Positions 44,695 through 53,228 of a stretch of DNA of 64,000 bases are shown one piece after another. How positions within the stretch are numbered: the stretch's first letter is position 1; each line of letters begins with the position of its first letter. Under the pieces are notes generated by a model. It saw only the letters and a program-made list of their open reading frames with translations. It searched no databases and was not told the DNA's origin. A program made the translations under genes and the position numbers. The DNA lies in NCBI RefSeq assembly GCF_002998295.1, contig NZ_CP027226.1, positions 930,001-994,000 of the forward strand, read 5' to 3'. The DNA comes from Fastidiosipila sanguinis. Its GTDB lineage: Bacteria > Bacillota > Clostridia > Saccharofermentanales > Fastidiosipilaceae.

Positions 44695-46131
44695 TTATGC
44701 TTTTTTCTTAGATTTGCTAATGAACATAAGTATTAGTCCAACTAGCAACCATGCACCAACTATTGACCACTCAACTAAGTTTAGAGCTGCTGGGCTTCCA
44801 GGAATTACTAGTAAACCTACAACTATTAAACCTGCTAAACAACCAAGAGATATACCAACTTTTCCACCAGGTACTTTGTATGGTCTTGGCAAATCTGGTT
44901 CGGTTCTACGCATCTTCAAACATGCGAAGCAAACCATAGTACATGAGAAAATAAATGCTAATGCTGAAACGTTTGTCAATGGAACTAACATCTTCTTACC
45001 TAAGAATGGTCCTACTAATGTCAAGACTGCCATAACAATATTTGCCATTCTTGGTGAACCATTTGCGTCTAATTCACTAAATGATTCAGGTAATTGACCT
45101 TTTCTTCCCATAGCTAACATTATTCTAGAAGTTGCACCATAGAATGAGTTCATAGGTCCCATAGGTCCTAAAGTACCGATTACTAACATTACAACGTATA
45201 GAATCATATTAATTCGTTTCAATACTGCTAAAGCTGGAACTGAATTCTCAATAAATTTTGACCATGGAATAATGGTACCGAATGAGTAAATACAAATCAT
45301 GTAGAATACACCAGATGCTAATAAAGCTGCTGAAATAATTCTACCGAATTTTTGCCAGTCTAAATCAGCTGAAGCTTCTTCTGCTTGTTGAGGTATAGTG
45401 TCAAAACCTGCGTAGAAGAATGGAGTCATAACTAAAACTGAAATAATACCTTGGAACATGTTATTTGCACTTGTACTTGTAACAGGGCCTTGTACTTGCT
45501 CAAATGTAGGCAAAATATTTTTTGGAGTACCTTTGATGAAAGAAACGACCATAGCAATTAACATACCTGTTAATAAAGCTTTTGTTAAGAATGATTGCAA
45601 TTTAGCTGCTGATGATGCTCCACGGAAGTTTAAGCTAATAACGTAAACAGCTACTGCCAATGAAATTAATGTTGGGTATAGGTATACATCTGCGCCTAAA
45701 ATTGTATAAAGCTTAACTGAATTTAACCAACCTAAACCAGGTAATTCAGCGAACAATTCTGATATCAATGTTGAGATAGCTATTGCTTCCCAAGGGCAAA
45801 GAATACCATTACCTAAAGCTAAGAACCATCCAGTTACATATGACATATTGTGACCGAAAGTTCTATCTACATATTCAACAATACCACCTGATACAGGTAT
45901 CGCTGCTGTTAATTCTCCGAAAACTGCACCAATTGGTAGCAAGAATATTGCACCTATCATAAAGGCTATCATAGCTTGAACTGGACCACCACCAAGAATC
46001 ATCCAATCACCAACTAGCAATACCCAGCCCGTACCAATTATCGCACCGAAGCCGATTGTGAAGAAATTCCACAAAGACAAGGTCTTCTGCATACCTGCTT
46101 CAGGAACTTCATTCTGTTTATTATTATCCAT
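44695..46131 (-). CDS. APC superfamily amino-acid permease
   Basis: This 478-aa protein has 12 membrane segments. Near the N-terminus SLWNFFTIGFGAIIGTGWVL is the conserved APC helix 1 with the unwound GAIIG motif. PVSGGIVEYVDRTFG and GFDTIPQQAEE are further family motifs. It transports an amino acid or related amine in symport or exchange. The two-component system is read divergently from it. Confidence 0.92.
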   Translation of the reverse strand: MDNNKQNEVPEAGMQKTLSLWNFFTIGFGAIIGTGWVLLVGDWMILGGGPVQAMIAFMIGAIFLLPIGAVFGELTAAIPVSGGIVEYVDRTFGHNMSYVTGWFLALGNGILCPWEAIAISTLISELFAELPGLGWLNSVKLYTILGADVYLYPTLISLAVAVYVISLNFRGASSAAKLQSFLTKALLTGMLIAMVVSFIKGTPKNILPTFEQVQGPVTSTSANNMFQGIISVLVMTPFFYAGFDTIPQQAEEASADLDWQKFGRIISAALLASGVFYMICIYSFGTIIPWSKFIENSVPALAVLKRINMILYVVMLVIGTLGPMGPMNSFYGATSRIMLAMGRKGQLPESFSELDANGSPRMANIVMAVLTLVGPFLGKKMLVPLTNVSALAFIFSCTMVCFACLKMRRTEPDLPRPYKVPGGKVGISLGCLAGLIVVGLLVIPGSPAALNLVEWSIVGAWLLVGLILMFISKSKKKA

Positions 46132-46229
46132 AACTAATCCTCCTATCTAACTCTTTACAGAAGCCTGAAATTAGTTTTTTAATCTCTATAACCATAGAAT
46201 ATATCTTTTAATTTCTATTACTAGTCAAA

Positions 46230-46259
46230 TTGCACAAACGGTCATTATTGTGCTATAAT
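46230..46259 (+). promoter_or_regulatory. Promoter of the two-component system
   Basis: TTGCAC (46230-46235) and TATAAT (46254-46259) are spaced by 18 bases. Transcription would start near 46266, so the in-frame TTG at 46268 is unlikely to be the translation start. Confidence 0.75.
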
Positions 46260-46303
46260 CGGATTCATTGAGATTGGTGAATTCATTTATTAAAAAGGTT
46301 GGT

Positions 46304-47023
46304 TTGAATAATTTTATGTACTATATAGGAATATGTGATGATGACCCTCTGGAACTTTCTCGTTTAAAAAGCTATCTATTAGAACTAAAAGATGAAAATA
46401 TGCCCGTAGATGTCAAAGTTTTTGATAATGGATATAACCTCGTTAATGCTCATAAATTCAAAAATTTTCATTTAATTTTCCTGGATTTACTCATGGATCC
46501 TATCTCAGGATTAAAAACTGCTGAATTAATAAGACAAATTGATCCCCTTGTTAATATAATATTTGTTACTGTAACTGACGAGTACGCAGTTGATGGCTAC
46601 AAGGTGGATGCTTTGCGTTATTTATTAAAGCCTGTTGATAAAAATGAATTATTAAAAATAGTTAAGCCAATACTTGTAGATAGTAAAAAGTTCAACAATA
46701 AAATTTTCACCTTTAGTAACACAGACGGAGCCCACAGAATTAAACTATCCGAAATACTATATTTCGAATCTAGTCTGAAAAAGATTAATTTGGTAACTAA
46801 AAAAGAGACCTTTAGTTTTTATGGAAAGATTTCAGAAATTGAATCAGAATTACAAGACGAATTCTCAATTAGAGTACATAAGAGCTTTATTGTGAATTTG
46901 CGCTATGTTACTCAAGTCAATGCAACAAGCTTGACCCTTGATGATAATACAGAAATTCCTGTTTCAAAATATAGATACAAAGAGATTATGGAAAAATTCA
47001 TGGATCTGGTCAGTCAGAATTAA
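46304..47023 (+). CDS. LytTR response regulator
   Basis: The product is 239-240 aa. The receiver domain has YIGICDDDPLELSRLK, LIFLDLLMDPISG (phospho-Asp) and RYLLKPVDKNEL. The LytTR DNA-binding domain is about 140-235: KLSEILYFESSLKKINLVTK, IRVHKSFIVNLRYVTQVNAT. The TTG at 46304 has AAAAAGG five bases upstream; the ATG at 46316 is the alternative start. It forms a pair with the kinase that follows and probably controls the divergent permease or other envelope or transport genes. Confidence 0.93.
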   Translation: MNNFMYYIGICDDDPLELSRLKSYLLELKDENMPVDVKVFDNGYNLVNAHKFKNFHLIFLDLLMDPISGLKTAELIRQIDPLVNIIFVTVTDEYAVDGYKVDALRYLLKPVDKNELLKIVKPILVDSKKFNNKIFTFSNTDGAHRIKLSEILYFESSLKKINLVTKKETFSFYGKISEIESELQDEFSIRVHKSFIVNLRYVTQVNATSLTLDDNTEIPVSKYRYKEIMEKFMDLVSQN

Positions 47024-47165
47024 TTCGGATTCAACTTATACTTCTATACTGCTCTATCTATTCTCTATTATTTTTATAAACTATTTTTTAGCAATTATAA
47101 ATTTCAGGAATATAATGTATTTATTAGAATCTATTTAATAAGATTAAAAACAACTGGAGATAATT

Positions 47166-48482
47166 ATGCCTAACACTTTAAACATACTTATTTATATAGC
47201 AGTCTCTGCACTTGAAACTTATATATTTATAAACTTCTTAGACACCTTTTTATACAAAAAAGCCTCAACAATAAATTTTTACCCACTTTTCGTATTTATT
47301 TTTTTCACTTTTCAATTTTGCACATATATTTTAAACGCAAAGCTTTTATCTTCCATTTTGCCAACATATATAATATCATTGCTCATTGCTCATATATTTT
47401 ACGAAGAACAATTGCGTTATAAATTGCATACAATTAACATTTTAATTTTGCTTGAGTACGCATGTCGTTTCTTCGCAGCAGGTATTCATAGCACAATCGT
47501 AAATAGCAATAATACTGGTGCTTTGTTGCCATTATTATCACCTAGCACACAAATCATTGCTTGTGTTTCATTTTTATTAATGAATAACTTCCTACTTTTC
47601 CTAAGAAAATTAAGGATCAAAGGCTACAATACCGCTTATGAATTAATTTCCTCAAGTGTACATATTCTAATTATAATTTGCATTGCCTGCTACGCTTTAT
47701 TCTTAAAGGATATTAGCAATAATTTCAGGTTGTTCTATTATTTCAACTCAGTATTCTTCACCTCGATCTCGCTAGTGGCATTTTTCTACCTAGATAAATA
47801 TCACATTATTCGAGACACCATGGAAGTATCACAAATGGCTAACCATTTACTAGAAGTCGAAAAAAATTACACCGCCAAATTCCTCAGCCGTGAAGAAGAA
47901 GCCCAAAAATTCCACCACGACATAAAGAAGCACCTACAAAACATTTACTTCCTTTGCAACAATAATAAAGCTGAAGCTGCAAGTGAATATATATCTAAAC
48001 TAATTGATAGTCCAATAGTAAAAACAAATATTGTTCTAACGAAAAATTATGTTATTGATAGTATCTTGCAACAAAATAAAGCCACAATGGAAGCTGATGG
48101 AATAGAAGTTGAAATCTCAACCATGCTGGCTGAAAATCAACCTTTCGATGACATCGAGCTATCTATTCTCTTAGGCAATTTACTTAGTAACTCACATGAA
48201 GCATGTAATAGAATTCAAAATAATTCAGTAAAAAAAGAAGTTGATATAAAAATCCATCAGCGCAAACAGTTTTTATATATAGAAATCTCAAACTCTTTCA
48301 ACGGTAAATTATTCAAGCGTGACGGAACTTTCTTAAGCTCCAAACGTCAAAATGGTAGTTCAGGAATAGGTTTGCAAAATGTAGAAAATATAGTTGATAA
48401 ATATGACGGCATAATGAAATTATCTAACGATAAAAACATTTTTACTGTAAAAGTTCTTTTGCCTTATTCCTCTGTAAATTAA
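47166..48482 (+). CDS. GHKL sensor histidine kinase (AgrC-like)
   Basis: This 438-aa protein has six or seven N-terminal membrane helices (1-215), then a linker with FHHDIKKHLQNIYFL (phospho-acceptor His about 251) and a GHKL ATPase: ILLGNLLSNSHEACNRI (N box) and NGSSGIGLQNVENIVDKYDG (G box). It is the partner of the LytTR regulator upstream. The polytopic sensor fits peptide or small-molecule detection at the membrane. Confidence 0.93.
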   Translation: MPNTLNILIYIAVSALETYIFINFLDTFLYKKASTINFYPLFVFIFFTFQFCTYILNAKLLSSILPTYIISLLIAHIFYEEQLRYKLHTINILILLEYACRFFAAGIHSTIVNSNNTGALLPLLSPSTQIIACVSFLLMNNFLLFLRKLRIKGYNTAYELISSSVHILIIICIACYALFLKDISNNFRLFYYFNSVFFTSISLVAFFYLDKYHIIRDTMEVSQMANHLLEVEKNYTAKFLSREEEAQKFHHDIKKHLQNIYFLCNNNKAEAASEYISKLIDSPIVKTNIVLTKNYVIDSILQQNKATMEADGIEVEISTMLAENQPFDDIELSILLGNLLSNSHEACNRIQNNSVKKEVDIKIHQRKQFLYIEISNSFNGKLFKRDGTFLSSKRQNGSSGIGLQNVENIVDKYDGIMKLSNDKNIFTVKVLLPYSSVN

Positions 48483-48649
48483 ATAAAAAAATTATTATAA
48501 CAAATTGAATTTTGTTTTTTACTTTAAACAAATAGAAAGGGATGACATATGTCTTATGCTACTGCCATCCCTCATTAATATATCCAAGCAAACTTTAACT
48601 TCTACTTTTGAACTTTAGGTTCTTACTATCTGATTAACAAAATACTCGA

Positions 48650-49062
48650 CTAATCTTCTATTTGCTCAGAATTACTTTTACTACGTTTTTGAACCACATA
48701 AATTAATGTTGCTATTGAGATAAAAACTAAGCCAACAAAGTAAGAGTTATTTACTTTTCTCCTGTCTTTGATAGTGTTATTGGAGTCGAGGTCGATTTAA
48801 TCTCTTGCATTGTTGTAAGAGTTGCTTCTTCTGCTGTGGTGGCTACCGTTGTTGTTGAGGTTGTAGGTACTATTGTAGTCGTCGGAGTTGTAGTAGTTGT
48901 GGTTGTGGTTGTAGTTTCAGTTTTTTACGTTTTTAATCTCCATTTTGTAAACTGAAGCTTTATCCTTATCGTTTATATAAGTTATATCACCATATTTTGT
49001 ATAGAATTCAGCACTAACATCTTTATTACTATCCTTTATTACAACTCGAATATAAAAATTTC
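48650..49062 (-). pseudogene. Decayed cell-wall-anchored (LPXTG-like) protein gene
   Basis: On the minus strand, FYIRVVIKDSNKDVSAEFYT and KYGDITYINDKDKASVYKME run into a stop. One frame over, TETTTTTTTTTTPTTTIVPT continues to TPITLSKTGEK and a stop. Another frame gives NNSYFVGLVFISIATLIYVV QKRSKS. Together these are a Thr-rich stalk, a sorting-signal-like TLSKTG motif, a membrane helix and a basic tail, broken by at least two frameshifts. There is no intact gene in 48483-49265. Confidence 0.72.
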
Positions 49063-49092
49063 TATGATTTTAATACTAAAATCATAGAAATT
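49057..49092. repeat. Perfect 16-bp inverted repeat
   Basis: AATTTCTATGATTTTA (49057-49072) and TAAAATCATAGAAATT (49077-49092) with a 4-base loop. It marks the point where homology of the decayed wall-protein gene begins. It may be a terminator-like or recombination-prone palindrome. Confidence 0.85.
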
Positions 49093-49265
49093 CAATACAA
49101 ATCACTATTGGATCATTGATCTATCCCGTTTATGCCATAAAGTTATATTTCTGTCTTATTTTTCCTGTGAAACTTCTTCTTTATTCTGATTAATTACTAT
49201 TTGGGCCGATCAATTTCCTGAAGCATTTTTTCTTTCGATATCAATTGATTTTTCTGCTCCCTTTT

Positions 49266-50393
49266 CTATCTTGGCCATCTTTTTTCTTTCTCAGGAAGCT
49301 TTGGAAAAACATTATGTGGTTCCTTCTGATACCAGTATGCAACACTTGACAAATCATCCTGACGTTCAAATAAACCTTTATGTCCAACACCAATCTGTTG
49401 CACAGTAACCTTAAGCTCCTCATCAAAAAACACCGGATCCATGACATGCCAGCGATAAAAACCGCGCATTGGCGGACAATCATCATTATGATATAAATTA
49501 TTTACCAGATCATCATGCCTTGAATAAAATGGATATCCAAGAAAAGGAGTTGTATATGTCTGTTCTATCGTTTTTCCGTCTTCATGTCTGGCAAAACTCC
49601 AGGAACCTCCAAAATAATCTTCCATTCCGGTTCCACAGATTGTTGGATATTGTTCATCTCCATCAATATAGAACTTTACTTCTCCTTCGCCCCACCAATA
49701 TCTTTGAAGTGTAGACAATGCTATATATGTACCAATATAATGACCACTACCTTTTATTCCATCTGCAATAACATAATCTTTTCCCAGCTCGGTAAGAGCT
49801 TCTCTCCTCCAGCTTGCGTGAAAATATTCCGTTTCTTCTGGCAGGTAATTGTATAAATTATAATCAATCTGATAAAAAAAAGCTGGAATTGCATTTGCAT
49901 GCTGATTTTCTAATGTAATAACTGCTTTCTTTTTAAATGGCATCTGAATATAAGAATTTAACCCTCTGGATGGAACAACTGTTATAAGACTGGAATTGAT
50001 ATAGCACTCTTTTCCAAATCCACAACAGAAAAAATCCCCTAACGGTACTTCTACTGATGGATTTTCCTCGCCATCCCAATACATTCTGAGAACCAGATCC
50101 CTAAGAACAAAGCAATCTCCTTCTGACGTTTTATTATCCGTTGTTATCCATATATGATGAATGATTCCCGGACCTTCTATTTCTCCTAAAACAACCGTCT
50201 CTCCCGGCTGGATATCATTCAAACACGGACTGCCTTTTCTTGATTTTCCGAGAACGCTGGCTGCCATACCACCCTTTCCCTTTTCTCCTGTCCTGTTTTC
50301 AGCATTAATAGCCCTACTTTTTCCATGTGTCAGATAGGGAAGCATTGCTGCTGTTCCCGGCAGTATAATCATATTTTTACTATTGTTATCCAT
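49266..50393 (-). CDS. DUF2961 / GH172-type glycoside hydrolase
   Basis: This 375-aa protein has the DUF2961 signatures IEGPGIIHHIWITT, LRMYWDGEENPSVEVPLGDF, FFCCGFGKE, and GTGMEDYFGGSWSF. GH172 enzymes act on difructose anhydride or arabinofuranosides. It has no signal peptide, so it would work in the cytoplasm. Codon use is less AT-biased than its neighbours, and the tail of a sugar ABC permease lies just upstream, so it looks like a piece of a transferred carbohydrate locus. Confidence 0.88.
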   Translation of the reverse strand: MDNNSKNMIILPGTAAMLPYLTHGKSRAINAENRTGEKGKGGMAASVLGKSRKGSPCLNDIQPGETVVLGEIEGPGIIHHIWITTDNKTSEGDCFVLRDLVLRMYWDGEENPSVEVPLGDFFCCGFGKECYINSSLITVVPSRGLNSYIQMPFKKKAVITLENQHANAIPAFFYQIDYNLYNYLPEETEYFHASWRREALTELGKDYVIADGIKGSGHYIGTYIALSTLQRYWWGEGEVKFYIDGDEQYPTICGTGMEDYFGGSWSFARHEDGKTIEQTYTTPFLGYPFYSRHDDLVNNLYHNDDCPPMRGFYRWHVMDPVFFDEELKVTVQQIGVGHKGLFERQDDLSSVAYWYQKEPHNVFPKLPEKEKRWPR

Positions 50394-50401
50394 TTTATAC
50401 C

Positions 50402-50478
50402 TTATCCTTTCGTTGCATCCACAGTCATTCCAGCTGTTACCGATTTATTTAATGCAAAATAGATTACTAGTGGAGGAA
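50402..50478 (-). pseudogene. 3' tail of a sugar ABC permease (CUT1 type)
   Basis: The minus strand encodes LVIYFALNKSVTAGMTVDAT followed by KG and a stop. This is the usual end of MalG-type permeases (Q/N-x-x-V-x-GMTxGAxKG). The rest of the gene is missing: upstream of about 50479 the DNA matches the mobile-element stretch 9050-9305 instead. It marks the junction of two unrelated insertions. Confidence 0.75.
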
Positions 50479-50481
50479 GAT

Positions 50482-50643
50482 GTGTGTTCTTTTGTCTGAT
50501 AGATAGTTTTTCAAGTTGGAATATATAATCTGTATTTCTTCATTGTTCATTGCTTTTATTTCTTATGTGTTTTTATATGTTTTGTATGTTCCATCTTCAT
50601 TTGCTTTTATGAGTTAATCTATTAGTTCTTGCCTTTTATTCAT
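50482..50643 (-). pseudogene. Decayed copy of the 57-aa mobA neighbour
   Basis: It starts MNKRQELID like the intact gene at 9044-9217 but has TAA at codon 10 and again near codon 27. The ribosome-binding site is still present. Confidence 0.8.
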
Positions 50644-50705
50644 CTTATTACCTCCTGGAACGGTCTTTATTTTATTTGTTATATTATAACTTAGATAAGA
50701 TGTTT

Positions 50706-51243
50706 TTACCAGGTCTTATCTTTCTTGATTTTCGTAATAGTCTTTGGTAATTTGCCTTTTTTATTAAAGCTATCACTGTCTTGCTTATACTCTTTTTTCT
50801 TTTCTATGAAACTTCCTTTCTTTCCCCTCTTAATAGCCTTGTCAATTTCTATTGATAGGTCGATACCATATTCTTTATTCACTACTTCTACTGCATATTT
50901 AATATGATTTATTTCCTTGTATATTTCCCTTATATTTTCTGACTCTGTATTTAATTTACTGATTTCATCTTAGTAGAAGCTTAAATATTCATAGAGGTTA
51001 AAGAGTCCTGATTCATTTTTGATTTGCTTTCTACTCTGGTCTTTATATTCCCTATATGATTCTTTTAGCTTATCTTTGAAGCCTGCTAACTATGATGTTA
51101 TTTTATTTATTTCATTACCTCTGTTTTTAATAGTTCATTCTGTTTTTAATTTCACGATTTATATCTTCTTTTTCCGTTCTTGCACCAATTACCTTTGTAA
51201 TTGTAACTGCTACACTTGGTTTTTCTGCTATTACTAACTTCAT
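50706..51243 (-). pseudogene. topB-mobA chimeric remnant
   Basis: From 51243, after GGAGG, the frame reads MKLVIAEKPSVAVTITKVIG. This is the start of DNA topoisomerase III (TopB), of the type coded in Tn1549-type ICEs. After about residue 20 it turns into TEKEDINREIKNRMNY, which matches the MobA segment TDKGNYNREIRKYND, and then stops. The other MobA pieces follow with further stops, ending INHIKYAVEVVNKEYGIDLS and IEIDKAIKRGKKG. It is a deletion fusion of two transfer genes. Confidence 0.75.
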
Positions 51244-51300
51244 TATTACCTCCATAAATAAAAAAAGCGAAAGATTTCTCTCTCGCTCAAAAAGTGCATC

Positions 51301-51326
51301 TCCCGAATATTGTATTATTTTCGGGA
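51301..51326. promoter_or_regulatory. Second AbiE-type inverted repeat
   Basis: TCCCGAA (51301-51307) and TTCGGGA (51320-51326) repeat, in weaker form, the operator in front of abiEi (52938-52965). It lies just past the stop of the toxin gene. Confidence 0.6.
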
Positions 51327-51335
51327 TAATTCTAA

Positions 51336-52319
51336 TTACTTATTAATTTCTTTTTCTAGTTCTTTAAGAACTTTTATAATCCCTTCAAAGTTTGGATAGT
51401 CTCCATAAATCATTTCAGCCATAGCCTTATAATCTTTTTCTATTTCAGAGAATCGGTACTCTCTTGGAACTAACCTAAATCTACCATTTAATGCTTCCTC
51501 ATACCTTGCCCACTTTCTAGGGTAGAATTTCATTTTAAATTCAATCACTCTTTTTAATAAACCTTTATCCTCTAGGGCTTTGTTTTTATAATTTGAATTT
51601 GCTATTTTATATAGCTCATAAAAATGTCTTGCGTATCTGTGGGGCATAGAAGAAGATTCTGGTCTATTTGCTTCGTGATGAAGTATGGTTGCCTTTTCCC
51701 AAAAAGTCCTCTCTGCTGATACTGTTCTTATATTAGTTTTTTCTTTAAATACATTCGGATAGGCTTCTCCTATTATTGGCGAAATTTTAACATCAATTGC
51801 AGGTGTCCATGCTGCAAGGCTTCATATTTCAAGTCTTATATTTTGTGTTAAATAATTAGATTCAAAGATTTTAGGATATTTACACAGAATCGTTTGTGGG
51901 TCTATTGTATCTATTGAAAATTCAAAATCAAAATCCTTTAAATCTTGCTCTAACTTTTTTTAAAATTTATCCCTTAAAAACACTTCTGTCTTTTCATTAA
52001 CTTCTTTATTGAATTTATCTTGCTTGGTATTTGACCTTTCTAACCATGGTTCTTTTTCTTCATATCCTAATACTCGCCAATCTAAGATTAGATCTATATC
52101 TTCAGAAAATCTTTCAATTAGTCCAAAACATTTTGAAAGTGATGTGCCACCTTTAAAGGTAAAATATTCTTTCCATCTATTTTCATTAAATAAATAATCT
52201 AAGATAAAAGTAACCCAATAGTCTTTTTCTATAACTGCTTCAGATATATTTTTCTTTCTTGCAGTATTGACTATTAAAATTTTTAAGTCTTCATTGTTTT
52301 CTATATAAAACTTATTCAT
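51336..52319 (-). pseudogene. abiEii toxin gene, broken
   Basis: AbiEii is the nucleotidyltransferase toxin of the AbiE abortive-infection pair. The N-terminal part, 52319 to 51960, reads VIEKDYWVTFILDYLF and FKGGTSLSKCFGLIERFSED, including the GGTSLSK and DxDL catalytic motifs (SEDIDLIL). A shift in a run of seven T (51955-51961) breaks the frame. In the next frame a TGA at 51822-51824 replaces the Gly of RLEIGPLAAW-type sequence. The last 103 residues remain open. The toxin is therefore inactive. Confidence 0.85.
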
Positions 52320-52923
52320 TTTTACCCTCACAAATTTCCCTTATTACTTCATATATCCATGCTGAAACTGATTTTGACTCATTCATTAAGTCTGTTCTTT
52401 CTTTTTCAGTTAAGTTTTCTCTTATCTTTTGTATAACTTCGTTAGTTATGTTTTCTTTGCCCAAAGATTTAATTGCTTGAATAACTGTTGCAGTCTTTAA
52501 GGACATGTTGGCAATTTCTCCTGGATTTACTTTTTTAAATTCTAAAGTAGTATCTCCAATTTTATATTCCTTATATCTTCCACTAGATATATATTTATAG
52601 TGAGTTGGAACTTGTGTTGAAAGTCCTAATAAGTTTAAGGCTGTGCTATTATATGGTGCAATATTCCAATTATATTTCCTTGCTATGGCAAGTGCCAACT
52701 CGTGAATTGATACTGCTTCGTACTCTCCAATTAATTCACTGTAACTTGGATTGTAATAGAATCCATTAATCACTCTTTTTATTTTATTTTCACTAACTAA
52801 TTGATTTAAAGTTCTACGGACAGTTTCATTTCCCGCTATATCTAAAAAATCATTGTTTATAAAAATTTTTCCACTATCAAAATTTTTAATTCTGTTTTTT
52901 ATTTGATCTAAATAGGAATTCAT
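52312..52923 (-). CDS. abiEi: AbiEi-type antitoxin (DUF6088)
   Basis: This 203-aa protein has an N-terminal winged helix (FLDIAGNETVRRTLNQLVSE with NKIKRVINGFYYNP), then the C-terminal antitoxin domain (HELALAIARKYNWNIAPYNS, NLLGLSTQVPTHYKYISSGR). AbiEi represses its own promoter by binding inverted repeats, one of which overlaps the -10 box here. It looks intact although its toxin partner is broken. The toxin start overlaps its stop. Confidence 0.9.
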   Translation of the reverse strand: MNSYLDQIKNRIKNFDSGKIFINNDFLDIAGNETVRRTLNQLVSENKIKRVINGFYYNPSYSELIGEYEAVSIHELALAIARKYNWNIAPYNSTALNLLGLSTQVPTHYKYISSGRYKEYKIGDTTLEFKKVNPGEIANMSLKTATVIQAIKSLGKENITNEVIQKIRENLTEKERTDLMNESKSVSAWIYEVIREICEGKNE

Positions 52924-52937
52924 TCTGCACCACCTTT

Positions 52938-52965
52938 CTCCCGAATATTATATCATATTCGGGAG
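52938..52965. promoter_or_regulatory. AbiEi operator and promoter
   Basis: CTCCCGAATAT and ATATTCGGGAG (11-bp perfect arms, 6-base loop) lie 14 bases before abiEi. On the minus strand the loop includes TATAAT, the likely -10 box, so AbiEi binding would block its own transcription. Confidence 0.82.
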
Positions 52966-53228
52966 ATTTTTCTTAATTTGGCTTAAAATTTCATATCCCA
53001 ACAATTAATGATTTAATGATTTGTTTTAGAGAATTGCTGGTGTTATTCCGTCCTTATTTTTAGAATAAAAAATGACGATAGACTTTCTAATTTCTATCGC
53101 CTGAGATTATCTAATATTTATTTTTCTTTAAATTGATTTTATTGTATAGCTTAATAATTCTATTAAACCAATTATAAAAATTAAACTGGGATTCATTACA
53201 AACCCCAGTTTCATAATTAGCGTGTTTT

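Larger units (their letters stand above)
50479..53060. mobile_element. Decayed mobile element related to IME1
   Basis: 50480-50730 is closely similar to 9050-9305 of IME1 (57-aa gene and mobA 3' end). Next come mobA and topB fragments and an AbiE pair. The right end (53007-53060) matches the last bases of IME1 (16053-16107), with identical 19- and 20-base stretches, and homology stops where IME1 meets maff2. No recombinase remains. The left limit is the sugar-permease junction. Confidence 0.75.

Noticed and set aside
48830-48925. GTT/GTA-rich microsatellite
   Set aside because: It is the Thr codon stretch (ACA/ACT/ACC) of a wall-protein stalk read on the minus strand.
49241-49486. 81-aa minus-strand frame
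   Set aside because: It lies inside the GH172 gene in another frame, lacks family features and is a shadow.
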